Counted from the first letter of the stretch, positions 1 through 5,702 are shown. The stretch: DNA of 9,463 bases from Actinomycetota bacterium (GCA_009704155.1 WLES01000019.1:1-9463), one strand, 5' to 3'. Translations and numbers: made by a program. Notes: a model not told the origin generated them from the letters alone.

Positions 1-1
1 A

Positions 2-649
2 ATCGAATTGGGGTTTGACCTCGTTGTTTCACACCACCCGTTGTTGCTCCGCGGAGTTGACACGGTGTCTGAAGAGACCTACAAGGGGGAGCTGATTGCG
101 CGATTGATTCGCGCCGATTGCGCCCTGCTCACCGTGCATACAAACGGTGACCGAGTCGAGTCGGGAACGAGTGCGACGCTCGCAGCAGCGCTCGGCCTGA
201 ACGGTGGTGAACCGATCGCTGCCCATCCACATGGCGGTGGGATTGGCTTTGCGGGAGACATTCCAGAGCAATCGCTCGGAACCTTTGCGAAAAAGGTGGC
301 TGCAGTCCTTCCCGCGACGGCCGGAGGCGTTCGAGTGTCTGGTGATTTCGAACGGCGTGTCACGACCGTTTCGTTGTGTGCTGGCGCAGGCGATTCGTTA
401 CTCTCACACCCGCTCGTTCGAGCGAGCGATGTCTACGTCACGTCCGATCTTCGGCACCACCCCGTGTCCGAGTTCCGCGAAAGTTCGCGACTCTCACGTG
501 ACACAGCCGTGATCGATGTATCTCACTGGGCTGCTGAATGGTTGTGGCTCGAGGTTGCGGCAGGGGAACTGCGAAACTCGTGTCCAGAGTTGTCGATCAC
601 GGTGTCTGACATAAACACAGACCCGTGGAACTTTGTGGTAGTCCAGTGA
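2..649 (+). CDS. Nif3/DUF34-family dinuclear metal-centre protein (5' partial)
   Basis: The gene enters from the left edge; the frame is open from base 2, so the N-terminus (I estimate some tens of residues) is missing and no start can be assigned. Family-typical metal-ligand motifs are visible: a His-His-Pro after a hydrophobic strand (bases 32-40), a His-Thr-Asn-Gly-Asp segment (137-151), and near the C-terminus His-Trp-Ala-Ala-Glu (524-538), which matches the usual His-x-x-x-Glu that completes the dinuclear site. The family (YbgI/NIF3, often labelled GTP cyclohydrolase 1 type 2 homologue) is nearly universal and cytoplasmic; its true reaction is not settled, so no function beyond metal-dependent hydrolase-like fold is claimed. 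The TGA stop at 647-649 overlaps the GTG proposed as the start of the next gene, implying translational coupling. The same neighbour order is known from mycobacteria (Rv2230c, Rv2229c, Rv2228c). Confidence 0.9.
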   Translation: MELGFDLVVSHHPLLLRGVDTVSEETYKGELIARLIRADCALLTVHTNGDRVESGTSATLAAALGLNGGEPIAAHPHGGGIGFAGDIPEQSLGTFAKKVAAVLPATAGGVRVSGDFERRVTTVSLCAGAGDSLLSHPLVRASDVYVTSDLRHHPVSEFRESSRLSRDTAVIDVSHWAAEWLWLEVAAGELRNSCPELSITVSDINTDPWNFVVVQ

Positions 650-1389
650 CCGGGTTGTCGGTGAGTCCGGACATCCAGGCGCGGCTCCTCGATGTCAAAG
701 ACATGGACACTGAGATGATCGTGGCACGACGACGCATCAGTGAATTGAGCAATGAGGTCGACGCACTCGAGTCGGACGACGCTTACCACCAGCTCGTTCG
801 AGAAGCGGAAAACGCGGCGGATCGAGTCGACGACGTGACTCGCGAAAAAGAGCACGTAACGGCTGACATCGAGGTTGCTCACGCTCGCATCGTGCGCGAC
901 AGGGAGCGCGAGGCGGCGTCGAGCGACACGAAAGAACTCGTCGCACTGGAATCGGAGATTTCGTCGCTCGAACGCAGGATCGAAATGCTCAAAGAACAAC
1001 AGGGTGAGATTCTGGAACGCTGGAAGGCTGCCACCGCCGACCGCGAGCGGCTAATGACGGAGCGCGATGCGTTTCACGAGCGTCGAAGTGAAACGCAGGC
1101 GAAACTGCGCTCGGAGATTGACGCAAAAACCACCCGCATTGCTGCGGTGGAGAGTGACAGAGCACGCCTCATCGCCGAGTTGCCGGTTGAACTCGTTGAG
1201 CTCTACGAGCGCCAGCGCGAGCGATACGGGGTAGGCGCTTCGCTTCTCACGCGAGGCATTTCAACAGCGAGCGGTGTCGAACTCACGCCGTACCAGCTTG
1301 ACGTTGTGAAAAACGCTGACCCGTTTGAGGTCCTGATGTGTCCAGATTCGAACGCGATTCTCATTCGGACGGCAGAATCGGGCCTGTGA
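646..1389 (+). CDS. Coiled-coil protein of the C4-type zinc-ribbon family, ribbon degenerate
   Basis: The predicted protein is 247 aa. Residues about 10-190 are a long, highly charged Glu/Arg/Ala-rich helical coiled coil, followed by a Tyr-Gly-Val-Gly-Ala-Ser-Leu-Leu segment that normally precedes the C-terminal zinc ribbon of this family (Rv2229c/CdsZ-like). In typical members the ribbon carries two Cys-x-x-Cys pairs. Here the first pair is replaced by Ile-Ser-Thr-Ala-Ser near residues 205-209, and the second reads Cys-Pro-Asp-Ser-Asn (Cys232), so only one cysteine of four remains, while the flanking Ala-Ile-Leu-Ile-Arg-Thr tail is intact. I chose GTG 646 because it overlaps the upstream stop as GTGA, the same arrangement used at the next junction; GTG 661 is an alternative that would begin just before the conserved Ser-Pro. 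No strong Shine-Dalgarno precedes either. Family function is poorly known; nucleic-acid or protein binding has been proposed, and zinc binding is doubtful here. Confidence 0.88.
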   Translation: MTGLSVSPDIQARLLDVKDMDTEMIVARRRISELSNEVDALESDDAYHQLVREAENAADRVDDVTREKEHVTADIEVAHARIVRDREREAASSDTKELVALESEISSLERRIEMLKEQQGEILERWKAATADRERLMTERDAFHERRSETQAKLRSEIDAKTTRIAAVESDRARLIAELPVELVELYERQRERYGVGASLLTRGISTASGVELTPYQLDVVKNADPFEVLMCPDSNAILIRTAESGL

Positions 1390-1802
1390 GAACCCTGATC
1401 GTCGAAGCTGACGGAGGCTCCAGGGGGAATCCAGGAGTCGCCGCCGGGGGAGCGGTCGTCATTGATGGCATCACGGGGGAAATCCTCGCGGAGGTCGCCG
1501 TTTTCGTGGGAATCGCAACGAATAACGTCGCCGAGTACTCTGGACTCGTTGCGGGGCTTCGGCGTGCACGAACAATCGATCCGGCCGCCTCAATCCACGT
1601 GAAGATGGATTCAAAGCTTGTCGTTGAACAAATGGCTGGTCGATGGAAGATCAAGCATCCCGATATGCGCGAGCTGGCGCTGGAGGCCAATTCATTAATC
1701 GCCGGAGTGCCGGTTACCTGGGAATGGATTGCCCGTGAGTTCAACTCACGAGCTGACGCTGTTGCCAACCGATCAATGGACCGTCGCGAATCGTTTGAGT
1801 AA
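1386..1802 (+). CDS. RNase H-fold nuclease (RNase HI-like, single domain)
   Basis: The predicted protein is 138 aa and consists of one RNase H domain. The acidic active-site set is complete: Asp9 in a Glu-Ala-Asp-Gly-Gly-Ser-Arg-Gly-Asn-Pro-Gly strand, Glu50 in Asn-Asn-Val-Ala-Glu-Tyr, Asp75 in Met-Asp-Ser-Lys, and Asp124 in Ser-Arg-Ala-Asp-Ala-Val-Ala-Asn. By family knowledge it would cut the RNA strand of RNA-DNA hybrids using two metal ions. The frame is open upstream to a GTG at 1338, but that start would lie deep inside the previous gene; GTG 1386 overlaps the preceding TGA as GTGA and places the first beta strand right at the N-terminus, as expected. In mycobacteria the corresponding protein (Rv2228c) is fused to a CobC/phosphoglycerate-mutase-like phosphatase domain; here the protein ends after the RNase H domain and rnpB follows 17 bases later, so no phosphatase half is present. 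Last gene of the Nif3 operon. Confidence 0.9.
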   Translation: MRTLIVEADGGSRGNPGVAAGGAVVIDGITGEILAEVAVFVGIATNNVAEYSGLVAGLRRARTIDPAASIHVKMDSKLVVEQMAGRWKIKHPDMRELALEANSLIAGVPVTWEWIAREFNSRADAVANRSMDRRESFE

Positions 1803-1806
1803 TCAC

Positions 1807-1812
1807 TAGCAT
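1807..1812 (+). promoter_or_regulatory. Possible -10 element for rnpB
   Basis: TAGCAT lies 7-8 bases before the first base of the RNase P RNA as inferred from the P1 helix, at the distance expected for a -10 box (T..A...T pattern of actinobacterial promoters). No recognisable -35 hexamer sits 16-18 bases upstream, which would overlap the end of the RNase H gene. Alternatively rnpB is simply processed from the operon transcript. Confidence 0.3.
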
Positions 1813-1819
1813 TGACAAC

Positions 1820-2156
1820 GAGAGGGTCGGCCAGGCGGTCGCGTCACCGAAAGGTGCCGAGGAACGTCCGGGCTCCACAGAGCAGGATGGTGGGTAACAC
1901 CCACCCGGAGTAATCCGCGAGACAGTGCCACAGAAAATAGACCGCCCGCAAGGGTAAGGGTGAAACGGTGGTGTAAGAGACCACCAGCGGTCAAGGTGAC
2001 TTGGCCGGCTAGGTAAACCTCGTCCGGAGCAAGACCATGCAGATGCCGTTGACGCTGCTCGCCGAGGCATCGGGTAGGTTGCTAGAACGGCGCGGCAACG
2101 CGCCGTCGAGATAGATGACCGTCCACGACAGAACCCGGCGTATCGGCCGGCCCCTC
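1820..2156 (+). ncRNA. rnpB: RNase P RNA (bacterial type A)
   Basis: This is the catalytic RNA of ribonuclease P, which matures the 5' ends of tRNAs. Diagnostic conserved blocks appear in order: GAGGAACGTCCGGGCTCC at 1859-1876 (the common form has A where the C is at base 1866), the ACAGAAA/AGACCGCC region near 1929-1944, the GTAAGGGTGAAACGGTG block near 1961-1976, GGTAAAC at 2012-2018 (the likely tRNA CCA-contacting loop), GGAGCAAGACC, GGGTAGG, and GACAGAACCCGG near 2127-2138. The ends are set by the closing P1 helix, in which GAGGGTCGGCC at 1822-1832 pairs with GGCCGGCCCCTC at 2145-2156 with one bulged base. Internal hairpins include 1889-1905 (7 bp, AAC loop) and 2088-2105 (7 bp, GCAA tetraloop), the latter matching the usual P18. 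No intrinsic terminator follows. Exact ends are uncertain by a few bases. Confidence 0.95.
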
Positions 2157-2158
2157 AA

Positions 2159-2920
2159 CTACTTGTTGTGCGAAAATGGCGCAAGTGCAGCTGCACCGAG
2201 GATTCCCGCATTGTTGAAATGCATCGCCGGGACGATGGGGGTGGTGAGTTCGAGCAGCGGCAAGAACTCCGCGTAGTCCTTCGACACACCTCCACCGACT
2301 ACGAACAGTTGAGGCGAGAAGAGCATTTCGAGGGTCGAGTAATACACCTGCAAGCGCTCGGCCCAGCGGGTCCACGACAGGCGTCGGCGAAGTCGAGCTG
2401 AGTTGGCTGCGCGTTTCTCCGCCGTCTGCCAACGCGAACCGGGAAGGTTGATGTGGCCCAATTCGGAGTTGGGGATGAGCATTCCGTTGTAAATCAACGC
2501 ACTGCCGATTCCGGTTCCGAGAGTTGTAACGAGAACGAGCCCTGATACGCCTTTTGCGGCGCCGAAGCGGACCTCGGCAACACCGGCTGCGTCGGCGTCA
2601 TTGACGACGTGCACAAGCCTGCCCGTTGCTCGCTCGAACAGCTCGCCGACGTTCGTTCCAATCCACGACTTGTCAACGTTGGCCGCCGAACGCGCCACTT
2701 CGTCAATGATCACGGCGGGGAAACACGCACCGATCGGCAGTGAGCCGTGAGGATCCAGTTGTTCAACAAGTTGAGCAACGACCGCGGCAACATCTGCCGG
2801 CTTCGCGCCTTCCGGGGTTCCGACCTTGATTTTCTCTGACACAAGTTCGCCGCTGTCGACGTCGACGAGTGCTGCCTTAATGCCGGTACCACCGATGTCG
2901 ATGCCAATCGTGCGCGTCAT
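2159..2920 (-). CDS. ppgK: Polyphosphate glucokinase
   Basis: The predicted protein is 253 aa, the normal size for PpgK, a cytoplasmic ROK-family sugar kinase that phosphorylates glucose to glucose 6-phosphate with polyphosphate (and usually ATP) as donor. Visible motifs: the N-terminal phosphate loop Asp-Ile-Gly-Gly-Thr-Gly-Ile-Lys (residues 8-15), the stretch Ala-Ala-Asn-Val-Asp-Lys-Ser-Trp (79-86) typical of PpgK, Val-Asn-Asp-Ala-Asp (107-111) with the catalytic aspartate, the Gly-Thr-Gly-Ile-Gly-Ser nucleotide-site segment (135-140), Glu-Leu-Gly-His (153-156), and Val-Val-Gly-Gly-Gly-Val-Ser-Lys (207-214). The Cys-rich zinc motif of many other ROK kinases is absent, as expected for PpgK. 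An open frame continues upstream, but ATG 2918-2920 has a GGAG (2926-2929) five bases ahead and fits the conserved N-terminus. The stop codon lies just beyond the convergent rnpB end. Confidence 0.93.
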   Translation of the reverse strand: MTRTIGIDIGGTGIKAALVDVDSGELVSEKIKVGTPEGAKPADVAAVVAQLVEQLDPHGSLPIGACFPAVIIDEVARSAANVDKSWIGTNVGELFERATGRLVHVVNDADAAGVAEVRFGAAKGVSGLVLVTTLGTGIGSALIYNGMLIPNSELGHINLPGSRWQTAEKRAANSARLRRRLSWTRWAERLQVYYSTLEMLFSPQLFVVGGGVSKDYAEFLPLLELTTPIVPAMHFNNAGILGAAALAPFSHNK

Positions 2921-2947
2921 TGGGTCTCCAGCAGTCGTTTTCGGGCG

Positions 2948-2963
2948 GATAATTAACAGTCTA
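2948..2963. promoter_or_regulatory. Candidate divergent promoter region between ppgK and the 56-aa gene
   Basis: The 60-base divergent gap contains one AT-rich island. Toward the small gene, GATAAT (2948-2953) would start RNA near 2960, giving a leader of about 20 bases with the Shine-Dalgarno inside it. Toward ppgK, TAGACT (minus strand of 2958-2963) would start RNA near 2951, giving a leader of about 30 bases. I find no good -35 hexamers, so the assignment rests on the -10 pattern and spacing alone. Confidence 0.35.
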
Positions 2964-2969
2964 CCGATG

Positions 2970-2975
2970 AGGAGG
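2970..2975 (+). promoter_or_regulatory. Perfect Shine-Dalgarno (AGGAGG) of the 56-aa gene
   Basis: AGGAGG is followed five bases later by ATG 2981. It is the strongest ribosome binding site in the window and the main reason, besides its family resemblance, for calling the short frame a real gene. Confidence 0.8.
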
Positions 2976-2980
2976 TTGCG

Positions 2981-3151
2981 ATGGCATGGTGGTACAACCA
3001 CAAGACAGAAACTGTTGAGGAAGGCCAGCAATCCCTCGGGAGCGATCGAGACGGACCGTTTGCGACACGAGAGGAAGCGGAGCGAGCCCCGGAAATCGCG
3101 CGGGAACGGTCCCGCCAGTGGCAGGACGACGAAGAATCAGAGAACGATTAG
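2981..3151 (+). CDS. Small charged protein, resembles short actinobacterial SPOR-like proteins
   Basis: This 56-residue frame is easily missed by length cut-offs. It begins Met-Ala-Trp-Trp-Tyr-Asn-His-Lys-Thr-Glu and continues through a Val-Glu-Glu-Gly-Gln-Gln-Ser turn, an Asp-Arg-Asp-Gly-Pro-Phe (residues 22-27), then a charged helix starting Thr-Arg-Glu-Glu-Ala-Glu-Arg-Ala and an acidic tail. The pattern of aromatic N-terminal strand, Gly-Pro-Phe and Glu-Glu-Ala helix recalls the roughly 55-65 aa proteins annotated as SPOR-domain-containing in many actinobacteria, sometimes mislabelled methionine aminopeptidase. There is no signal peptide, membrane segment or cysteine, so a soluble cytoplasmic protein is expected; whether it binds anything is unknown. 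It is divergent from ppgK, and its TAG stop (3149-3151) overlaps the TAA stop of the opposing panB gene by two bases. The start is fixed by AGGAGG five bases upstream. Confidence 0.82.
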   Translation: MAWWYNHKTETVEEGQQSLGSDRDGPFATREEAERAPEIARERSRQWQDDEESEND

Positions 3152-3963
3152 CCGTCGAACGAGTGTGACGCGTCGGGGAACTCTCGACGGCGTACCTCCG
3201 ATTGCCACTTCTCGACAGCATCGCCGAGAACAGCGCGGAGGTTGGCATATTGCTTGACGAACGTCGGGACTCGGCCGTCCGACAGACCAGCGAGGTCAGT
3301 CCACACGAGGACTTGACCGTCGACGCCGTTTCCGGCCCCAATTCCAATCACGGGGATTGTCAACAGGGACGCTAGTTCCGTGGCGACATCAGTCGGAACC
3401 ATTTCTACGACCACCGCGAATGCTCCGGCTTCCTGAACAGCGACTCCGTCAGCGATGAGCGCCTTTCCAGAGTCACCTCGACCCTGGACTACATGACCGC
3501 CCAGTCCGTGCTCACTTTGTGGAGTGAAGCCAATGTGGGCCATCACGGGTATTCCAGCGCCCGTAATTCGAGAAATCTGAGCGGCAACCCGTTGACCGCC
3601 TTCGAGCTTGACGGCGTGAACACCGGATTCCTTCATGAATCGAGTTGCCGTTGATAAAGCTTGATCAGCGTTGCTTTCGTAGGAGCCAAACGGAAGATCA
3701 GCGACGACGAGCGCACGCGTAGCACCAGCGACAACTCCGCGAGCGAGGGGTATGAGTTCGTCGACCGTCACGGGAACCGTCGAGTCGTACCCAAAAACCG
3801 TGTTGGCTGCGCTGTCGCCAACGAGAAGAAAGTCGACCCCCGCATTATCGAAGATCGTGGCCGTTAGAAAGTCATACGAGGTCAAGCCGGTAATGACGTG
3901 CCCAGACTTCTTGGCGCTATCGAAGTGGCGTGTGCGCACGCGCTTGACAGGTGAATCGGTCAC
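3148..3963 (-). CDS. panB: 3-methyl-2-oxobutanoate hydroxymethyltransferase
   Basis: The predicted protein is 271 aa, normal for PanB, which adds a hydroxymethyl group from 5,10-methylene-tetrahydrofolate to 2-oxoisovalerate to give ketopantoate, the first committed step to pantothenate and CoA. Seen in order: Leu-Thr-Ser-Tyr-Asp (27-31), the metal-binding Val-Gly-Asp-Ser (48-51), Asp89 in Ala-Asp-Leu-Pro-Phe-Gly-Ser-Tyr, Lys-Leu-Glu-Gly-Gly with Glu121, His-Ile-Gly-Phe-Thr-Pro-Gln-Ser (143-150), and the catalytic-base glutamate Glu187 in Val-Glu-Met-Val-Pro, then Ile-Gly-Ile-Gly-Ala-Gly. The expected active-site acids are all present. The start is GTG 3961-3963, nine bases after the nadE stop, with a purine-rich GAAGAA just ahead, so it is probably the second gene of a nadE-panB transcript. 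panC and panD are not in the window. The 3' end overlaps the convergent 56-aa gene. Confidence 0.95.
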   Translation of the reverse strand: MTDSPVKRVRTRHFDSAKKSGHVITGLTSYDFLTATIFDNAGVDFLLVGDSAANTVFGYDSTVPVTVDELIPLARGVVAGATRALVVADLPFGSYESNADQALSTATRFMKESGVHAVKLEGGQRVAAQISRITGAGIPVMAHIGFTPQSEHGLGGHVVQGRGDSGKALIADGVAVQEAGAFAVVVEMVPTDVATELASLLTIPVIGIGAGNGVDGQVLVWTDLAGLSDGRVPTFVKQYANLRAVLGDAVEKWQSEVRRREFPDASHSFDG

Positions 3964-3972
3964 TTCTTCAGC

Positions 3973-5661
3973 CTAGAGCGAAGTTCGACGCACGGTGATG
4001 GGAAGGCGGCGCTCTCTGCCAAACGCCATGGAGGAAATGCGCGGGCCGATTGCTCCCTGGCGCCGCTTCCACTCGCTAATCCTCACGAGATGTGCTACCC
4101 GAGACACGACATCTAGGTCGTAGCCCGCATTCACAATCCCGGCGACAGTCTGACGCTCGTCAATGAGAAGCTCCAGAATTGCATCGAGAGTTGCGTAGTC
4201 GGGAAGGCTGTCCTGATCTGTTTGGTCCGGTCGCAGCTCGGCGCTCGGCGGCTTCGAGATGGACTGTTGGGGAATCGGTGGAGTCTCGCCGCGACGTCGG
4301 GCGCGCTCATTTCGTCTCTCCGCGAGTGCCCACACGAGAGTTTTGGGGACATCCTTGAGGGGAGCGAACCCGCCTACGGTATCTCCGTACATCGTCGAGT
4401 ATCCAACAGCGACTTCGCTCTTGTTGCCCGTGGTGAGCACCAGGTGGCCGCTCTGATTTGATTTGGCCATGAGAATTACACCTCGGATTCGTGCTTGAAC
4501 ATTTTCGGCGGCAAGGCCTGTGAGTTCAAGCTGCGACTCCAGGGGGTCAACGAGAGGTGCAATGGGTTCCACGACGTACGCGCACCCGATGTTCTCAGCG
4601 AGCTGCAGTGCGTCAGACTTGGAGTGCTCGCTCGACCACTTGCTTGGCATCGAGACACCCAATACGTTGGCCGCGCCAACGGCATCAGCAGCGAGAACGG
4701 CACACACAGCGCTGTCGATGCCGCCAGACAAACCGAGCACGATGCCGGGGAACCCGTTTTTGAGGGCGTAGTCGCGAAGTCCGAGGACAAGCGCATCCCA
4801 CACGTCATCACGTTCGTCGTTGTCGCGGAGATCGCCAACCTCCACACCCGACGCGAGGTCATGCGTCCTGACAGCAAGGCCAGCCTGATTTGATGTGCCG
4901 TCAACGTCCGTGTAAAGGATGCTCGGCGCAAATCTCGGGGCTCGCGAGATGAGTTCACCTGATGCGCTAGTAACGGCGGAATCCCCGTCAAATACGAGGT
5001 CGTCCTGGCCACCGACGAGGTTGACGTAGAGCAGCGGTGATCCGAACTCGATGGCGCGACGAGCCATCAGTGGCATTCGCATGTCGTCTTTTGTGCGTTC
5101 GTAGGGCGAAGCGTTGATAACGAGTACAACATCGGTTTCTAGGCTTGCCATTCGCGCAGTCGGTCCATCGTCACGCCACAAGTCTTCACAAATGAGTAGG
5201 CCAGTTGTGACCCCACCGACAGTCACCACAGAGTCGGTTTTTCCAGGGTTAAAGACTCGCTGTTCGTCAAACACTGAATAGTTCGGCAGGTGTTGCTTGT
5301 CGTAGATCTCGACGACGTCACCCTCAAACAGCACGGCGAGCGAATTGTGGGCGATTGCTCCACCGTGTGACGTTTCGTCTGATTCACGGATGTACCCGAC
5401 AACAACGGCGATATCGCCCAACCCTTTGGTGCGAAGTGTGCGTGCAAGTTCGTCAACGCCACTCATCGATTCCCGCACAAAATCGAGGTTGAATGCCAGA
5501 TCTTCGATGGGATAGCCCGTCAACGCCATTTCGGGGAAAGCAACGACCGACGCAGAGTTCTCGCTCGCCTCGGAGACTGCATCGATGATGAGTCGAGCGT
5601 TTCCCGCAATGTCACCCACGATGGGGTTTATTTGAGCGAGAGCGAAACGAATCCGCGACAT
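3973..5661 (-). CDS. nadE: Glutamine-dependent NAD+ synthetase
   Basis: The predicted protein is 562 aa with two domains. Residues about 1-270 are a nitrilase-fold glutaminase with the full Glu-Lys-Cys triad: Glu44 (Phe-Pro-Glu-Met), Lys122 (Tyr-Asp-Lys-Gln-His-Leu-Pro) and Cys158 (Leu-Ile-Cys-Glu-Asp-Leu-Trp). Residues about 285-562 are the synthetase domain with the ATP pyrophosphatase loop Ser-Gly-Gly-Ile-Asp-Ser (312-317), Thr-Gly-Asn-Lys-Ser-Glu (411-416), and Pro-Ser-Ala-Glu-Leu-Arg-Pro (472-478). It amidates nicotinate adenine dinucleotide to NAD+ using ammonia released from glutamine. Its length matches the shorter roughly 550-residue form, not the roughly 680-residue mycobacterial form. 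The ATG start has no Shine-Dalgarno; a TAGGCT -10 box ends seven bases before it, which suggests a leaderless mRNA. panB follows nine bases downstream; glnA2 is divergent across 41 bases. Confidence 0.96.
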   Translation of the reverse strand: MSRIRFALAQINPIVGDIAGNARLIIDAVSEASENSASVVAFPEMALTGYPIEDLAFNLDFVRESMSGVDELARTLRTKGLGDIAVVVGYIRESDETSHGGAIAHNSLAVLFEGDVVEIYDKQHLPNYSVFDEQRVFNPGKTDSVVTVGGVTTGLLICEDLWRDDGPTARMASLETDVVLVINASPYERTKDDMRMPLMARRAIEFGSPLLYVNLVGGQDDLVFDGDSAVTSASGELISRAPRFAPSILYTDVDGTSNQAGLAVRTHDLASGVEVGDLRDNDERDDVWDALVLGLRDYALKNGFPGIVLGLSGGIDSAVCAVLAADAVGAANVLGVSMPSKWSSEHSKSDALQLAENIGCAYVVEPIAPLVDPLESQLELTGLAAENVQARIRGVILMAKSNQSGHLVLTTGNKSEVAVGYSTMYGDTVGGFAPLKDVPKTLVWALAERRNERARRRGETPPIPQQSISKPPSAELRPDQTDQDSLPDYATLDAILELLIDERQTVAGIVNAGYDLDVVSRVAHLVRISEWKRRQGAIGPRISSMAFGRERRLPITVRRTSL

Positions 5662-5667
5662 ACTTAG

Positions 5668-5674
5668 TAGCCTA
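5668..5674. promoter_or_regulatory. Symmetric TAGCCTA element: putative bidirectional -10 for nadE and glnA2
   Basis: On the plus strand TAGCCT (5668-5673) has the T, A and final T of a -10 box; RNA would start near 5680, leaving a short leader that carries the glnA2 Shine-Dalgarno. On the minus strand TAGGCT (5669-5674) has the same key bases and sits seven bases before the nadE ATG, so RNA would start at or next to the A of the start codon. The whole divergent gap is only 41 bases. No convincing -35 hexamer is visible on either side, so strength and usage are inferred. Confidence 0.45.
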
Positions 5675-5692
5675 GTAGTGACGGGAAACCTC

Positions 5693-5698
5693 GAGGAG
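5693..5698 (+). promoter_or_regulatory. Shine-Dalgarno (GAGGAG) of glnA2
   Basis: GAGGAG ends four bases before ATG 5703 and fixes that start. It contrasts with the divergent nadE, which has no such sequence. Confidence 0.7.
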
Positions 5699-5702
5699 TC
5701 AC

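Noticed and set aside
523..999. A 158-codon minus-strand frame opposite the coiled-coil gene
   Set aside because: It is the complement of a charged coiled-coil repeat, which commonly produces long antisense frames; it has no motif or ribosome site.
1338..1385. GTG 1338 as the start of the RNase H gene, adding 16 residues
   Set aside because: The extra residues precede the first strand of the fold, lie wholly inside the previous gene, and have no ribosome site; GTG 1386 with the GTGA overlap is the better choice.
1812..1817. TTGACA, a perfect -35 consensus next to rnpB
   Set aside because: A matching -10 would have to lie near 1835, inside the RNA after P1 has begun, so the start site would be within the mature molecule. 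It is more likely a chance match.
1741..2070. A 109-codon open frame on the minus strand across the RNase P RNA
   Set aside because: It runs antisense to the conserved rnpB structure, contains no family motif, and has no ribosome site; it is a by-product of the structured GC-rich RNA gene.
2088..2105. Strong 7-bp hairpin with a GCAA loop considered as a terminator
   Set aside because: It has no T-run and lies inside rnpB at the position of the conserved P18 stem, with essential RNase P sequence following it.
2159..3031. Extended ppgK start giving a hydrophobic N-terminal leader
   Set aside because: The extension upstream of ATG 2918-2920 covers the divergent promoter gap and the start of the 56-aa gene; the internal ATG has a good ribosome site and fits the family N-terminus.
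4476..5012. A 178-codon open frame on the minus strand inside nadE
   Set aside because: It is a frame-shifted shadow of nadE; the nadE frame carries the glutaminase and ATP-loop motifs without interruption.
5664..5679. Short direct repeat TAGTAG...TAGTAG in the nadE-glnA2 gap, considered as a regulator binding site
   Set aside because: The repeat units are only six bases with a three-base spacer and overlap the proposed -10; nothing supports a specific regulator such as GlnR.
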